In this document: one piece after another, positions 17,178-27,594 of the stretch
Position numbering within the stretch: position 1 is the stretch's first letter
How the letters are laid out: every line of letters begins with the position of its first letter
DNA from: Planctomonas psychrotolerans
GTDB lineage: Bacteria; Actinomycetota; Actinomycetes; Actinomycetales; Microbacteriaceae
NCBI RefSeq assembly: GCF_008642235.1
Contig: NZ_SJEV01000001.1
Coordinates: 1,816,400-1,880,399, forward strand
Reading direction: 5' to 3'
DNA: 64,000 nucleotides
Program-made: the position numbers and the translations under genes
Notes under the pieces: generated by a model
Databases searched by the model: none
Seen by the model: only the letters and a program-made list of their open reading frames with translations
What the model was told of the DNA's origin: nothing

Positions 17178-17294
17178 CCCGCTGACCCCGGCACCCGCCC
17201 GAGCGGGAACGCCGGCCAGGCATCGGGGGAGCCCGCAGTCACGGCTCGCGCTCCCTCCCCAGCACTCATACACAACCCCTTTCGGAGGATATCT

Positions 17295-19409
17295 GTGGCA
17301 CAGGACGTGCTCACCGACCTGAACAAGGTCCGCAACATCGGCATCATGGCTCACATCGACGCCGGCAAGACCACCACCACCGAGCGCATCCTGTTCTACA
17401 CGGGTATCACTCACAAGATCGGTGAGGTGCACGACGGCGCCGCAACGATGGACTGGATGGCTCAGGAGCAGGAGCGCGGCATCACGATCACGTCGGCCGC
17501 GACGACCTGTTTCTGGAACAAGAACCAGATCAACATCATCGACACCCCGGGTCACGTCGACTTCACGGTCGAGGTGGAGCGTTCGCTCCGCGTGCTCGAC
17601 GGTGCTGTCGCGGTATTCGACGGCAAGGAGGGCGTGGAGCCCCAGTCGGAGACCGTGTGGCGCCAGGCGGACAAGTACGACGTGCCGCGCATCTGCTTCG
17701 TCAACAAGATGGACAAGCTCGGCGCCGACTTCTACTTCACGGTCGACACCATCATCAACCGTCTCGGCGCCAAGCCGCTGGTTCTCCAGCTGCCGATCGG
17801 TTCCGAGAGCAACTTCGAGGGTGTCGTCGACCTCGTGGAGATGCGCGCCCTCACCTGGCGCGGCGACTCCAAGGGTGACGTCGAGATGGGTGCCAAGTAC
17901 ACCATCGAAGAGATCCCCGCGGACCTCAAGGACCGTGCCGACGAGTACCGGGCCACGCTGCTCGAGACCGTCGCCGAGACCGACGACGCACTGCTCGAGA
18001 AGTACTTCGGTGGCGAAGAGCTCACCGTCGCCGAGATCAAGGCTGCGATCCGCAAGCTGACCGTCAACAGCGACATCTACCCCGTGCTCTGCGGTTCCGC
18101 ATTCAAGAACCGCGGTGTGCAGCCGATGCTCGACGCCGTCATCGACTACCTCCCCAGCCCGCTCGACGTGCCGCCCATGGAGGGCCATGACGTGCGCGAC
18201 GAGGAGCAGATCATCATCCGCAAGCCCGACTCCACCGAGCCGTTCTCGGCTCTGGCGTTCAAGGTCGCGGTTCACCCCTTCTTCGGTCGCCTCACCTACG
18301 TGCGCGTGTACTCCGGCACCATCCAGGGCGGCTCGCAGGTCATCAACTCGACCAAGGGCAAGAAGGAGCGCATCGGCAAGATCTTCCAGATGCACTCCAA
18401 CAAGGAGAACCCGGTCGACTCCGTCACCGCCGGTCACATCTACGCGGTCATCGGACTGAAGGACACGACCACGGGCGACACCCTGTGCGACCCGAACGAG
18501 CAGATCGTGCTCGAGTCGATGACCTTCCCGGAGCCCGTCATCGAGGTGGCCATCGAGCCGAAGACGAAGGCCGACCAGGAGAAGCTCGGCACCGCGATCC
18601 AGAAGCTGGCCGAGGAAGACCCGACGTTCCGCACCGAGCAGAACCAGGAAACCGGCCAGACGGTCATCAAGGGAATGGGCGAGCTGCACCTCGACATCCT
18701 CGTCGACCGGATGAAGCGCGAGTTCAACGTGGAAGCGAACGTGGGCAAGCCCCAGGTCGCGTACCGCGAGGCGATCCGCGGAACCGTCGAGAAGCACGAC
18801 TTCACGCACAAGAAGCAGACCGGTGGTTCGGGTCAGTTCGCGAAGATCCAGATCAAGATCGAGCCGCTGGAGATCACGGCCGAGACGACCTACGAGTTCG
18901 ACAACAAGGTGACCGGTGGTCGCATCCCGCGGGAGTACATCCCGTCCGTGGACGCGGGTATCCAGGACGCCCTGCGCGTAGGTGTTCTCGCCGGCTACCC
19001 CATGGTGGGCGTGAAGGCGACACTGCTCGATGGTGCGGCTCACGACGTCGACTCCTCGGAGATGGCGTTCAAGATCGCCGGATCGATGGCATTCAAAGAG
19101 GCCGTGCGCAAGGCGAAGCCCGTGCTGCTCGAGCCGCTCATGGCCGTCGAGGTGCGTTCGCCCGAGGAATACATGGGCGACGTGATCGGCGACCTGAACT
19201 CCCGTCGCGGCCAGATCCAGTCCATGGAGGACGCGAGCGGTGTGAAGGTCATCAAGGCCAACGTCCCGCTGTCGGAGATGTTCGGTTACGTGGGTGACCT
19301 GAGGTCCAAGACCTCCGGTCGCGCCGTGTACTCGATGGCGTTCCACAGCTACTCCGAGGTCCCCAAGGCTGTTGCCGAGGAGATCGTTCAGAAGAACAAG
19401 GGCGAATAG
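17295..19409 (+). CDS. fusA: Elongation factor G
   Basis: Translocation GTPase, 704 aa, full length. G1 [14 protein letters not shown]2 RGITITSA, G3 DTPGHVDFT and G4 NKMD are intact, followed by domains II-V ending near [20 protein letters not shown] 17295 is preceded by a strong GGAGGAT. It is 117 bp after rpsG in the str operon. Confidence 0.97.
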   Translation: MAQDVLTDLNKVRNIGIMAHIDAGKTTTTERILFYTGITHKIGEVHDGAATMDWMAQEQERGITITSAATTCFWNKNQINIIDTPGHVDFTVEVERSLRVLDGAVAVFDGKEGVEPQSETVWRQADKYDVPRICFVNKMDKLGADFYFTVDTIINRLGAKPLVLQLPIGSESNFEGVVDLVEMRALTWRGDSKGDVEMGAKYTIEEIPADLKDRADEYRATLLETVAETDDALLEKYFGGEELTVAEIKAAIRKLTVNSDIYPVLCGSAFKNRGVQPMLDAVIDYLPSPLDVPPMEGHDVRDEEQIIIRKPDSTEPFSALAFKVAVHPFFGRLTYVRVYSGTIQGGSQVINSTKGKKERIGKIFQMHSNKENPVDSVTAGHIYAVIGLKDTTTGDTLCDPNEQIVLESMTFPEPVIEVAIEPKTKADQEKLGTAIQKLAEEDPTFRTEQNQETGQTVIKGMGELHLDILVDRMKREFNVEANVGKPQVAYREAIRGTVEKHDFTHKKQTGGSGQFAKIQIKIEPLEITAETTYEFDNKVTGGRIPREYIPSVDAGIQDALRVGVLAGYPMVGVKATLLDGAAHDVDSSEMAFKIAGSMAFKEAVRKAKPVLLEPLMAVEVRSPEEYMGDVIGDLNSRRGQIQSMEDASGVKVIKANVPLSEMFGYVGDLRSKTSGRAVYSMAFHSYSEVPKAVAEEIVQKNKGE

Positions 19410-19466
19410 CCCTAACGACACGACGGGCTCCAACGCCCCGAGTAACATAAGTACACACTCCAACCC

Positions 19467-19499
19467 GTAGAGCATCCGGAAACCAGTCGGATGCCCTAC
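19467..19499 (+). promoter_or_regulatory. Hairpin in the fusA-tuf spacer
   Basis: A 12-position stem (19467-19478 with 19488-19499, one mismatch) with loop GAAACCAGT lies just upstream of the tuf Shine-Dalgarno GAGGAGG. It may be a processing site or attenuator adjusting EF-Tu output; no T-run follows. Confidence 0.45.
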
Positions 19500-19524
19500 C
19501 CCCGAGTCCTGAGGAGGACCCACA

Positions 19525-20718
19525 GTGGCGAAGGCCAAGTTCGAGCGGACCAAGCCGCACGTAAACATCGGAACGATCGGTCACGTTGACCACGGAAAGA
19601 CCACGCTGACCGCAGCGATTTCCAAGGTCCTTGCCGACAAGTACCCGTCGAAGACCAACGTGCAGCGCGACTTCGCGTCGATCGACTCCGCTCCCGAGGA
19701 GCGCCAGCGCGGCATCACGATCAACATCTCGCACGTCGAGTACGAGACGCCCAAGCGTCACTACGCTCACGTGGATGCCCCTGGTCACGCTGACTACATC
19801 AAGAACATGATCACCGGTGCCGCTCAGATGGACGGCGCGATCCTCGTGGTCGCCGCCACCGACGGCCCGATGGCTCAGACCCGTGAGCACGTTCTGCTCG
19901 CCAAGCAGGTCGGCGTGCCGTACCTGCTCGTCGCGCTGAACAAGTCCGACATGGTCGACGACGAGGAGATCCTGGAGCTCGTCGAGCTCGAGGTTCGCGA
20001 GCTGCTCTCCAGCCAGGACTTCGATGGCGACAACGCCCCCGTGGTTCAGGTCTCCGGCCTCAAGGCGCTCGAGGGCGACGAGAAGTGGGTCGAGCAAATC
20101 GTCAAGCTCATGGATGCCGTCGACGAGTCCATCCCGGAGCCCGTCCGCGACAAGGACAAGCCGTTCCTCATGCCCGTCGAGGACGTCTTCACGATCACCG
20201 GTCGTGGAACCGTCGTCACGGGTCGCGCCGAGCGCGGAACCCTCGCCATCAACTCCGACGTCGAGATCGTGGGCATCCGTCCCACCGTCAAGACCACGGT
20301 GACCGGTATCGAGATGTTCCACAAGCAGCTCGACGAGGCATGGGCCGGCGAGAACTGTGGTCTGCTGCTCCGCGGCACCAAGCGCGAGGACGTCGAGCGC
20401 GGCCAGGTCATCGTCAAGCCGGGTTCGGTCACGCCGCACACGGTGTTCGAGGGCACGGCGTACATCCTGTCCAAGGATGAGGGTGGGCGTCACAACCCGT
20501 TCTACGCGAACTACCGTCCGCAGTTCTACTTCCGCACCACCGACGTCACCGGCGTCATCACGCTGCCCGAGGGCACCGAGATGGTCATGCCCGGCGACAC
20601 CACCGACATGACCGTTGAGCTGATCCAGCCCATCGCCATGGAGGAGGGCCTCGGCTACGCCATCCGTGAGGGTGGCCGCACCGTCGGCGCCGGAACGGTC
20701 ACGAAGATCGTCAAGTAG
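19525..20718 (+). CDS. tuf: Elongation factor Tu
   Basis: Aminoacyl-tRNA carrier GTPase, 397 aa, full length. [24 protein letters not shown] and NKSD are intact, and domains II and III follow. GTG 19525 has GAGGAGG upstream. It is the last gene of the str operon, closed by a textbook terminator. Confidence 0.98.
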   Translation: MAKAKFERTKPHVNIGTIGHVDHGKTTLTAAISKVLADKYPSKTNVQRDFASIDSAPEERQRGITINISHVEYETPKRHYAHVDAPGHADYIKNMITGAAQMDGAILVVAATDGPMAQTREHVLLAKQVGVPYLLVALNKSDMVDDEEILELVELEVRELLSSQDFDGDNAPVVQVSGLKALEGDEKWVEQIVKLMDAVDESIPEPVRDKDKPFLMPVEDVFTITGRGTVVTGRAERGTLAINSDVEIVGIRPTVKTTVTGIEMFHKQLDEAWAGENCGLLLRGTKREDVERGQVIVKPGSVTPHTVFEGTAYILSKDEGGRHNPFYANYRPQFYFRTTDVTGVITLPEGTEMVMPGDTTDMTVELIQPIAMEEGLGYAIREGGRTVGAGTVTKIVK

Positions 20719-20746
20719 TCTCGGTTCCTCGAGACTTCTCGGAACA

Positions 20747-20775
20747 GGGTCGGACCTTCGGGTCCGGCCCTTTTT
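20747..20775 (+). terminator. Rho-independent terminator of the str operon
   Basis: GGGTCGGACC, TTCG tetraloop, GGTCCGGCCC (10 bp with one G-U) followed by TTTTT. This is the clearest intrinsic terminator in the window. Confidence 0.93.
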
Positions 20776-20885
20776 CGTTCCCGGTGCGGGCCCCCTGCGC
20801 TCGTCACTCGGGTGACTCGCGCCAGGGGAGGGCACAATGGATGTGTCCCCTCCACCCCAAGGGACCCGACGGAGAAGGAGTCACC

Positions 20886-21098
20886 ATGGCAGGATTCGGC
20901 AACATCGGCAGAAAGGCCCAGAGCTTCCTGAGGAACCCGAAGGTCCAGGAAACCCTGAAGAGCGAGAAGGCCGAAGGCACCAGCGACAAGGTGCTGGGCG
21001 GCTTGTCCGACGCCGTGAACAAGGCGACCGGCGGCAAGCACACGGACAAGATCACCAAGGCGCGGAACGCGGCCGACAAGCGGATTGGGAACGAGTAG
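20886..21098 (+). CDS. Small antitoxin-like protein (MT0933/Rv0909 family)
   Basis: Basic helical protein of 70 aa (MAGFGNIGRKAQSFLRNPKVQ... ending KARNAADKRIGNE). The N-terminal KAQSFL and later D-K-V-LGGLSDAVNKATGGKHTDKI segments match the family annotated as Rv0909-type putative antitoxins. AAGGAG lies 5-6 bases before ATG 20886. No toxin partner is adjacent: the neighbours are tuf and a topoisomerase, each separated by terminators. It is therefore an orphan, possibly a general nucleoid or stress protein. Confidence 0.7.
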   Translation: MAGFGNIGRKAQSFLRNPKVQETLKSEKAEGTSDKVLGGLSDAVNKATGGKHTDKITKARNAADKRIGNE

Positions 21099-21121
21099 GC
21101 ACGCGTGCTCGACAACGACGT

Positions 21122-21153
21122 ACGGCCCCTTCCCTTCGCGGGGGAGGGGCCGT
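21122..21153 (+). terminator. Hairpin terminator after the antitoxin-like gene
   Basis: A 13-bp stem (ACGGCCCCTTCCC 21122-21134 with 21141-21153) around TTCGCG, followed by TTCGG rather than a T-run. Likely terminator. Confidence 0.75.
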
Positions 21154-21230
21154 TCGGTCGTCGGACGAAGCGAGTCCCGCGTCCGCGGTGCTTCGAGCCG
21201 GATCCCGCCGCACGTTCAGGCACCGGAGCG

Positions 21231-21236
21231 TAGTTT
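21231..21236 (+). promoter_or_regulatory. -10 element for leaderless topoisomerase IB transcript (TAGTTT)
   Basis: TAGTTT lies six bases before ATG 21243, with no Shine-Dalgarno sequence between. The spacing equals that of three other genes in this window. Confidence 0.5.
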
Positions 21237-21242
21237 CTCCCT

Positions 21243-22211
21243 ATGGTTCGTTTGCGTCGAAGCGATTCCTCCGGCGCAGGCTACAAGCGAGTGCGGTCCG
21301 GTACGGGATTCAGCTACCGGGATCCGAAGGGCGGCGCGGTGGCCGACGCCGAGTTGCGCGCCCGCATCGAGAAACTCGCCATCCCGCCCGCGTGGACCGA
21401 TGTGTGGATCGCCCCGTACGCCAACGGGCACATCCAGGCGATGGGGGTGGATGCCGCCGGCCGGCGCCAGTACATCTACCATCCGACCTGGCGGGAGCAG
21501 AAGGACCGGGTCAAGTTCGATCGTGCCCTCATGCTCGCCGAAGCCCTGCCCGCAGCACGTCGCCGGGTGACCATGGACCTGCGCGGTCCGGAGCCCACCG
21601 AGAGCCGCGCCCTCGCCGCGGCGTTCCGGATGCTCGACACCGGCTCGCTGCGAGTCGGGTCGGAGCGGTACGCCGAGTCGAACGGCAGTCACGGCCTGAC
21701 CACGCTGCTGTGCTCGCACGCCACCGTCAGCGGTACCACCGTGCACCTCAACTTCCCGGCGAAGAGCGGGCAGGAGTGGGAATCCGACATCACCGACCCC
21801 GATCTCGCATCCGTCGTCCGAAGCCTGAAGCGCCGCGGGGCCCAGGCGCGACTGCTGGCCTACAAGACGGGCAAGACGTGGCGCCCGGTGGATGCCAGCG
21901 CGGTCAACGAGTACGTGCGAGAGCGCACCGGTGGCGCCTTCACCGCGAAGGACTTCCGCACGCTGCACGGCACCATCGCCGCCGCCATCAGTCTGGCCAA
22001 GCACGGTCCCGAGAGGACCAAGTCCGGCCGCACCCGGGCGCTCGCCCAGGCGATGCGCGACGCCGCGGAGGTGCTGGGCAATACGCCCACCATCGCGAAG
22101 AGCAGCTACGTCGACCCTCGCATCGTGGACGAGTACGTGCACGGGCGCACCATCGACCCGAACCGTCTCGCCTCGGCCGAATCGGAGCTCCGCGCCCTCC
22201 TCTACGACTGA
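21243..22211 (+). CDS. DNA topoisomerase IB (poxvirus-type)
   Basis: Type IB topoisomerase, 322 aa, relaxing supercoils through a 3'-phosphotyrosine link. The N-terminal domain has the family's SYRDPKGG...IPPAWTDVWIAPYANGHIQAMGVDAAGRRQYIYHP region. The catalytic core contains LDTGSLRVGSERYAESNGSHGLTTLL, the FTAKDFRTLHGT motif, and the nucleophile region NTPTIAKSSYVDPR, where the tyrosine of SSY is the likely active residue. Length is normal for bacterial TopIB. It is monocistronic with a putative leaderless start. Confidence 0.9.
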   Translation: MVRLRRSDSSGAGYKRVRSGTGFSYRDPKGGAVADAELRARIEKLAIPPAWTDVWIAPYANGHIQAMGVDAAGRRQYIYHPTWREQKDRVKFDRALMLAEALPAARRRVTMDLRGPEPTESRALAAAFRMLDTGSLRVGSERYAESNGSHGLTTLLCSHATVSGTTVHLNFPAKSGQEWESDITDPDLASVVRSLKRRGAQARLLAYKTGKTWRPVDASAVNEYVRERTGGAFTAKDFRTLHGTIAAAISLAKHGPERTKSGRTRALAQAMRDAAEVLGNTPTIAKSSYVDPRIVDEYVHGRTIDPNRLASAESELRALLYD

Positions 22212-22292
22212 CCCGCCCGCCGCCGGCGCGCCCGCCGCGCACCCACGCCCGTCCCCGCGCCGTCGCGGCGCCGTCGCGCCACGCGCTCTAGT

Positions 22293-22317
22293 TTCGCTCA
22301 ATCGCCCGCGAATCAAC
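22293..22317 (+). repeat. Left copy of a 25-bp perfect inverted repeat
   Basis: The segment beginning TTCGCTCAATCG recurs as an exact reverse complement at 23546-23570. Together the copies bound the frameshifted AbiEi-like gene (1,278 bp end to end). No target-site duplication is visible outside the copies. The rest of 22212-22473 is GC-rich sequence in which I see no gene. Confidence 0.85.
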
Positions 22318-22491
22318 CGCGGCGATCGACGGATTGGGCGGCGCGAGTAAGCGGACACGCGGCGCGAGAGCGCAACGGGCGCGGGACCCACCCGCACGAG
22401 ACCGTTCCTCCTCCGCAGGTGGGCGCGGGACGTTCCGCACGGATGCCTCTGACCGCCCCGCACCGGAAGACGCATGCCGGAGGGTGATCGC

Positions 22492-23489
22492 ATGCGCCCC
22501 TTCGTTCCCCGGCCCCGTGACAAGCGACGGGCAGCAGCCCCGGAGCGACCGGTCGCCGCAGCAGCGCCGGAGCGACCGCTCGCCCTGCTCACCACGCGCT
22601 CACTCGCTCGCCGGGGCATCGATCCCCAGCAGTGTCGGAGAGCGGTGCTTCGCGGTGAGATGGTGCGGGTGCGGCGCGGTGCGTTCTGCGACCGCTACGT
22701 CTGGGACGGCCTGGACGACCGGGAACGCCACCTCATGCGGGTCTTCGCGGTGGCGGAGCAGAGCCCGCACGTCGTGCTCTCCCACTGGTCGGCCGCGGCC
22801 GTGCACGGCATCGCCACCCTCCTGCCGCTGCCGACGGAGGTGTCCATCACCACGGATCAGTCAACGGGCGGGCGCTCGACACCGGGATCCGGCGGCATTG
22901 CACCGGGATCGCCCTCTCGGATATCGCGCGCCTCGGCCAGCTCACCGTGACGACGGTCGAGCGCACCCTGATCGATTTTGCCCGTCTCGCACCGTTCGGC
23001 GTCGCGGTTGCGTCGGTCGACGCAGCCCTGCGCGAGAGGCTCACCACCCGGGAGTCGCTGAGCGGCACCCTCGCGCTGAACTCGCCCTCCCGCGGCCACT
23101 CCCGCGCAGCCAGGGTGTTCGCGTTCGCGGATCCCTTGGCCGAGAGCCCGGGGGAGTCCCTGTCGCGAGTGGTGATGCACGAACTCGGCGCGCCGGTTCC
23201 GCGCTTGCAGGAGGAGCACCGGATGTGGGACGGCTCCCGGTACTACCCGGACTTCGCGTGGCCGGAATGGCACGTCCTCGGCGAGTTCGACGGCAAGGGG
23301 AAGTACCTGAATGCCGACCTGCGCAACGGTCGAACAGCGGGGCAGGTGGTGTACGACGAGAAGCGCCGCGAGGACCGGTTGCGGGCGGCCACGGGCGCGT
23401 CATTCGCTCGGTGGGGCTGGGACGACCTCACTCATCCGGACCGCCTCCGGCGCATCCTCACCGAGGCGGGGCTCCCCGTTCCCGGCTGA
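22492..23489 (+). pseudogene. Frameshifted AbiEi-like / PD-(D/E)XK-type protein
   Basis: Two adjacent frames together make one protein of about 330 aa. The first frame (from ATG 22492, GGAGGG upstream) has an AbiEi-type winged-helix start: LALLTTRSLARRGIDPQQCRRAVLRGEM, VRRGAF, VVLSHWSAAAVHG. Past about 22858 the homologous text continues in another frame (RALDTGIRRHCTG, IALSDIARLGQLTVTTVERTLIDFAR). The C-terminus has PDFAWPEWHVLGEFDGKGKY, a D-x(n)-E-x-D-G-K pattern like PD-(D/E)XK folds. The shift equals one lost base (or two gained) near 22855-22870. No slippery heptamer is present, so a mutation or sequencing error is likelier than programmed shifting. No AbiEii-type toxin gene is adjacent. 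Confidence 0.75.
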
Positions 23490-23545
23490 CGGACTCGATC
23501 GGCGTCCCCTCAACGAACGCGCGCCGGTTTTCGTCAATAGCCCCC

Positions 23546-23570
23546 GTTGATTCGCGGGCGATTGAGCGAA
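23546..23570 (-). repeat. Right copy of the 25-bp inverted repeat
   Basis: Exact reverse complement of 22293-22317. It begins 56 bp after the stop of the frameshifted gene and ends about 100 bp before the S10 promoter. Confidence 0.85.
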
Positions 23571-23670
23571 GCGGCGGCGCATCGGAGCGTAAGCACCGCG
23601 AGCACGGCACCCCACCAGAGCACCGCACGGCGCCGCGGAAAGACGCGACCGAACCCGCGACACGCCCGGG

Positions 23671-23699
23671 TTGCACGTAGGGAACCGATGTGGCAAACT
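23671..23699 (+). promoter_or_regulatory. S10 operon promoter
   Basis: TTGCAC (23671-23676), 17-bp spacer, CAAACT (23694-23699). GTCTAG starts two bases after the -10 (23701), exactly as at the str promoter. Confidence 0.6.
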
Positions 23700-24057
23700 C
23701 GTCTAGTTCAACATTCCGGTCCAGGGTGCAGTCTGCGTGCAGACAGGCGCCTCAGGAGTTCGGATCACTGCCAGGCAGTGCATAGTCGCAACAGAGTTCG
23801 CGGAAGCGGACCATGCAGGCTAGGCCGCGGGCAGCAGAGCACAGCTTAATCGACTCCCCGCAGCATGCCCAGCAGCCCTGGAATCCGCATGCCTGTGCCG
23901 TTCGCGAAACGGATACGGATGTCGGGAGCGGCCCGGGAGAGATTCCGACCGCTTCCCAGATATTGACAGAACAACAGTGGTGCAACAGAAGTAGTGCTAC
24001 TAAACGCGTCCAATACGGCTGACTGCCGCACGACGCTTGAACGAGAGAGAGTCAGAC

Positions 24058-24366
24058 ATGGCGGGACAGAAGATCCGCATCCGACTTAAGTCATACGATC
24101 ACGAGGTCATCGACACCTCGGCACGCAAGATCGTCGACACGGTGACCCGCGCGGGTGCAACGGTCGTCGGCCCCGTGCCGCTGCCGACCGAGAAGAACGT
24201 GGTGTGCGTCATCCGCTCACCCCACAAGTACAAGGACAGCCGCGAGCACTTCGAGATGCGCACCCACAAGCGTCTGATCGACATCGTCGACCCGACCCCG
24301 AAGGCCGTCGACTCGCTCATGCGCCTCGACCTTCCGGCCGACGTCAACATCGAGATCAAGCTCTAA
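24058..24366 (+). CDS. rpsJ: 30S ribosomal protein S10
   Basis: Head protein of the 30S subunit, also the transcription antitermination factor NusE; 102 aa. [15 protein letters not shown] opens the protein and [34 protein letters not shown] closes it, the standard ends. ATG 24058 follows a GAGAGAGAG purine run; an upstream in-frame ATG at 24037 is disfavoured. First gene of the S10 operon. Confidence 0.97.
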   Translation: MAGQKIRIRLKSYDHEVIDTSARKIVDTVTRAGATVVGPVPLPTEKNVVCVIRSPHKYKDSREHFEMRTHKRLIDIVDPTPKAVDSLMRLDLPADVNIEIKL

Positions 24367-24373
24367 GGGAACC

Positions 24374-25027
24374 ATGTCTACTGCTACCAAGACTTTCAAC
24401 GGTCTGCTGGGCACGAAGCTTGGCATGACCCAGGTGTGGGACGAGAACAACAAGCTCATCCCCGTCACCGTCGTCCAGATCACTCCGAACGTCGTCACCC
24501 AGGTGCGCACGCCCGAGGTCGACGGCTACACCGCGATCCAGATCGCGTACGGCCAGATCGACCCCCGCAAGGCGAACAAGCCCGCCACCGGTCACTTCGA
24601 CAAGGCGGGCGTCACGCCCCGCCGCCACCTCACCGAGGTGCGCACCGCCAACGCCGGTGAGTACAGCCTCGGTCAGGAGATCGGCGTCGACGTGTTCGAA
24701 GCCGGCTCCAAGGTGGACGTCGTCGGCACCAGCAAGGGCAAGGGCTTCGCCGGTGTCATGAAGCGTCACAACTTCAAGGGTGTCTCGGCATCGCACGGTG
24801 CGCACCGCAACCACCGCAAGCCCGGATCCATCGGCGCGTCCTCCACCCCCAGCCGGGTGTTCAAGGGCATGCGCATGGCCGGCCGCATGGGTGGCGAGCG
24901 CGTCACCGTCATGAACCTCTCCGTCCACTCCGTGGATGTCGAGAACGGTCTCCTGCTGGTCAAGGGTGCCGTTCCCGGCGCTCGCGGCCGCATCGTATTC
25001 GTCCGCAACGCAGTGAAGGGGAAGTAG
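24374..25027 (+). CDS. rplC: 50S ribosomal protein L3
   Basis: Assembly-initiator protein, 217 aa. [15 protein letters not shown] at the N-terminus and the long extension [14 protein letters not shown]...[35 protein letters not shown] reaching toward the peptidyl-transferase centre are conserved. It follows rpsJ by 7 bp. Confidence 0.97.
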   Translation: MSTATKTFNGLLGTKLGMTQVWDENNKLIPVTVVQITPNVVTQVRTPEVDGYTAIQIAYGQIDPRKANKPATGHFDKAGVTPRRHLTEVRTANAGEYSLGQEIGVDVFEAGSKVDVVGTSKGKGFAGVMKRHNFKGVSASHGAHRNHRKPGSIGASSTPSRVFKGMRMAGRMGGERVTVMNLSVHSVDVENGLLLVKGAVPGARGRIVFVRNAVKGK

Positions 25028-25030
25028 TTC

Positions 25031-25705
25031 ATGGCAACCGCAACCCAGATCGACGTCGTCAACGCCAAGGGTGAGAGGGCCGGCTCGGTCGACCTTCCCG
25101 CCGAGGTCTTCGACGTTCAGACCAACGTTCCGCTGATCCACCAGGTCGTCGTCGCGCAGCTCGCCGCCGCCCGCCAGGGCACGCACAAGACCAAGCGTCG
25201 TGGCGAGGTGTCCGGAGCCGGCCGCAAGCCGTTCAAGCAGAAGGGAACCGGTCGCGCTCGTCAGGGCTCGATCCGCGCCCCCCAGATGACCGGTGGTGGC
25301 ATCGTCCACGGACCGACGCCGCGCAGCTACGACCAGCGCACCCCGAAGAAGATGATCGCGGCAGCACTGCGCGGCGCCCTCTCCGACCGCGCCCGTGGTG
25401 GACGCGTCCACGTCATCGACAGCCTCTTCGACGGCGACACGCCCTCGACGAAGATCGTCGTCGAGCTGCTGGCCGGCATTGCCACCTCCAAGCACGTTCT
25501 CATCGTGCTCGAGCGTGACGACGAGCTCGGCTACCGCAGCGTCCGCAACATCCCGACGGTCCACGTGCTCCCGCACGACCAGCTCAACGCCTACGACGTG
25601 CTCGTCAGCGACGACATCGTCTTCACGCGTGCCGCGTTCGACGCGTTCGTGAGCAGCAAGACGGCCAACGGCACCGCCGAGGGTCAGGAAGAGGTCAGCG
25701 CATGA
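25031..25705 (+). CDS. rplD: 50S ribosomal protein L4
   Basis: Exit-tunnel protein, 224 aa. The tunnel loop [36 protein letters not shown] and the globular domain ending in [16 protein letters not shown] are present. A short C-terminal tail (about 12 residues) exceeds the family core. Its last four bases overlap rplW (ATGA). Confidence 0.97.
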   Translation: MATATQIDVVNAKGERAGSVDLPAEVFDVQTNVPLIHQVVVAQLAAARQGTHKTKRRGEVSGAGRKPFKQKGTGRARQGSIRAPQMTGGGIVHGPTPRSYDQRTPKKMIAAALRGALSDRARGGRVHVIDSLFDGDTPSTKIVVELLAGIATSKHVLIVLERDDELGYRSVRNIPTVHVLPHDQLNAYDVLVSDDIVFTRAAFDAFVSSKTANGTAEGQEEVSA

Positions 25706-26001
25706 GCGCCATCAACAAGGACCCCCGCGACGTCATCATCTCGCCGGTGGTCTCCGAGAAGAGCTACGGCCTGATCGACGCCGGCAAGTACACCTTCGAG
25801 GTGGACCCGCGCTCGAACAAGACCGAGATCAAGCTCGCCATCGAGAAGATCTTCAACGTGCAGGTCGCGTCGATCAACACCCTGAACAAAAAGGGCAAGA
25901 CCCGTCGCACCAAGTTCGGAATCGGCAAGCGCAAGGACACCAAGCGTGCGATCGTGACGCTCAAGTCCGGTTCCATCGACATCTTCACGGCAGTCGGCTA
26001 G
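25702..26001 (+). CDS. rplW: 50S ribosomal protein L23
   Basis: Exit-site protein that docks trigger factor and SRP, 99 aa. [16 protein letters not shown] and [22 protein letters not shown] are characteristic. Translationally coupled to rplD by a four-base overlap. Confidence 0.97.
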   Translation: MSAINKDPRDVIISPVVSEKSYGLIDAGKYTFEVDPRSNKTEIKLAIEKIFNVQVASINTLNKKGKTRRTKFGIGKRKDTKRAIVTLKSGSIDIFTAVG

Positions 26002-26031
26002 CGGCGACCGGGATCAAGAGGATACAGACAC

Positions 26032-26871
<840 letters not shown>

Positions 26872-26883
26872 GAGTTGTAGACG

Positions 26884-27165
26884 ATGCCACGCAGTCTCAA
26901 GAAGGGCCCCTTCGTTGACGACCACCTGTTCCGCAAGGTGGTCACGGCGAACGAAGCCAAGAGCAAGAACGTAATCAAGACCTGGTCGCGCCGCTCGATG
27001 ATCGTCCCCGCAATGCTGGGACACACCATCGCGGTGCACGACGGACGCAAGCACATCCCGGTGTTCGTCACCGAGACGATGGTGGGCCACAAGCTCGGCG
27101 AGTTCGCGCCCACCCGCACCTTCCGTGGACACGAGAAGGACGACAAGAAGGGTCGTCGCCGCTAA
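26884..27165 (+). CDS. rpsS: 30S ribosomal protein S19
   Basis: Head protein contacting L5, 93 aa. [15 protein letters not shown] and [46 protein letters not shown] segments are canonical. AGGAG lies shortly upstream of ATG 26884. Confidence 0.97.
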   Translation: MPRSLKKGPFVDDHLFRKVVTANEAKSKNVIKTWSRRSMIVPAMLGHTIAVHDGRKHIPVFVTETMVGHKLGEFAPTRTFRGHEKDDKKGRRR

Positions 27166-27189
27166 CGCGGTGACGTAAGGAGGAGAGAA

Positions 27190-27594
27190 ATGGTGGAGTC
27201 GATCGCACGCGTGCGACACATCCGCGTCACCCCCATGAAGGCCCGGCGTGTCGTTGACCTGGTCCGCGGCAAGCAGGCGCACGAGGCGCTCGCGATCCTG
27301 AAGTTCGCCCCGCAGGCCGCGAGCGAGCCCGTCTACAAGCTCGTCGCGTCCGCCATTGCGAACGCACGGGTCAAGGCCGACGCCTCGAACAGCTTCCTGG
27401 ACGAGCAGGACCTCATCGTGACGAAGGCTTTCGTCGACGAGGGCACCACGCTCAAGCGCTTCCAGCCCCGCGCACAGGGTCGGGCATTCCAGATCCTGAA
27501 GCGCACCAGCCACATCACGATCGTGCTCAACACGCCGGACGAGGTGGACGCACCGTCCACCCGCTCGAGCAAGAAGAAGGCGAGGACCAACTAG
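27190..27594 (+). CDS. rplV: 50S ribosomal protein L22
   Basis: Tunnel-lining protein, 134 aa. [20 protein letters not shown] and the hairpin tip [23 protein letters not shown] are conserved. A lysine/serine-rich tail of ~15 residues follows. AAGGAGGAG precedes the ATG. The TAG overlaps the rpsC GTG by one base. Confidence 0.97.
   Translation: MVESIARVRHIRVTPMKARRVVDLVRGKQAHEALAILKFAPQAASEPVYKLVASAIANARVKADASNSFLDEQDLIVTKAFVDEGTTLKRFQPRAQGRAFQILKRTSHITIVLNTPDEVDAPSTRSSKKKARTN

Larger units (their letters stand above)
23490..24057 (+). other. Intergenic region and long leader of the S10 operon
   Basis: This 568-bp gap holds the right 25-bp inverted repeat, a promoter at 23671-23699 and about 350 nt of leader. 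The leader has short hairpins at 23731-23744 (GTCTGC/GCAGAC), 23766-23780 (CACTGCC/GGCAGTG) and 23898-23912 (CCGTT/AACGG). No leader gene is supported. A TTGACA at 23963 lacks a matching -10. Confidence 0.55.

Noticed and set aside
16857-19568. Long open frame (903 codons) on the - strand opposite fusA
   Set aside because: It mirrors the conserved GTPase gene; low-complexity Leu/Val/Asp/Gly composition is typical of an antisense frame in GC-rich DNA.
22855-22875. Programmed ribosomal frameshift in the AbiEi-like gene
   Set aside because: No slippery heptamer or following pseudoknot was seen; mutation or sequencing error is simpler.
22293-23570. Insertion sequence defined by the 25-bp inverted repeats
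   Set aside because: No transposase is encoded and no target-site duplication is visible, so only a repeat-bounded unit is reported.
23963-23968. TTGACA as a second S10 promoter
   Set aside because: No acceptable -10 at 16-18 bp (CAGAAG); the 23671-23699 pair is better.
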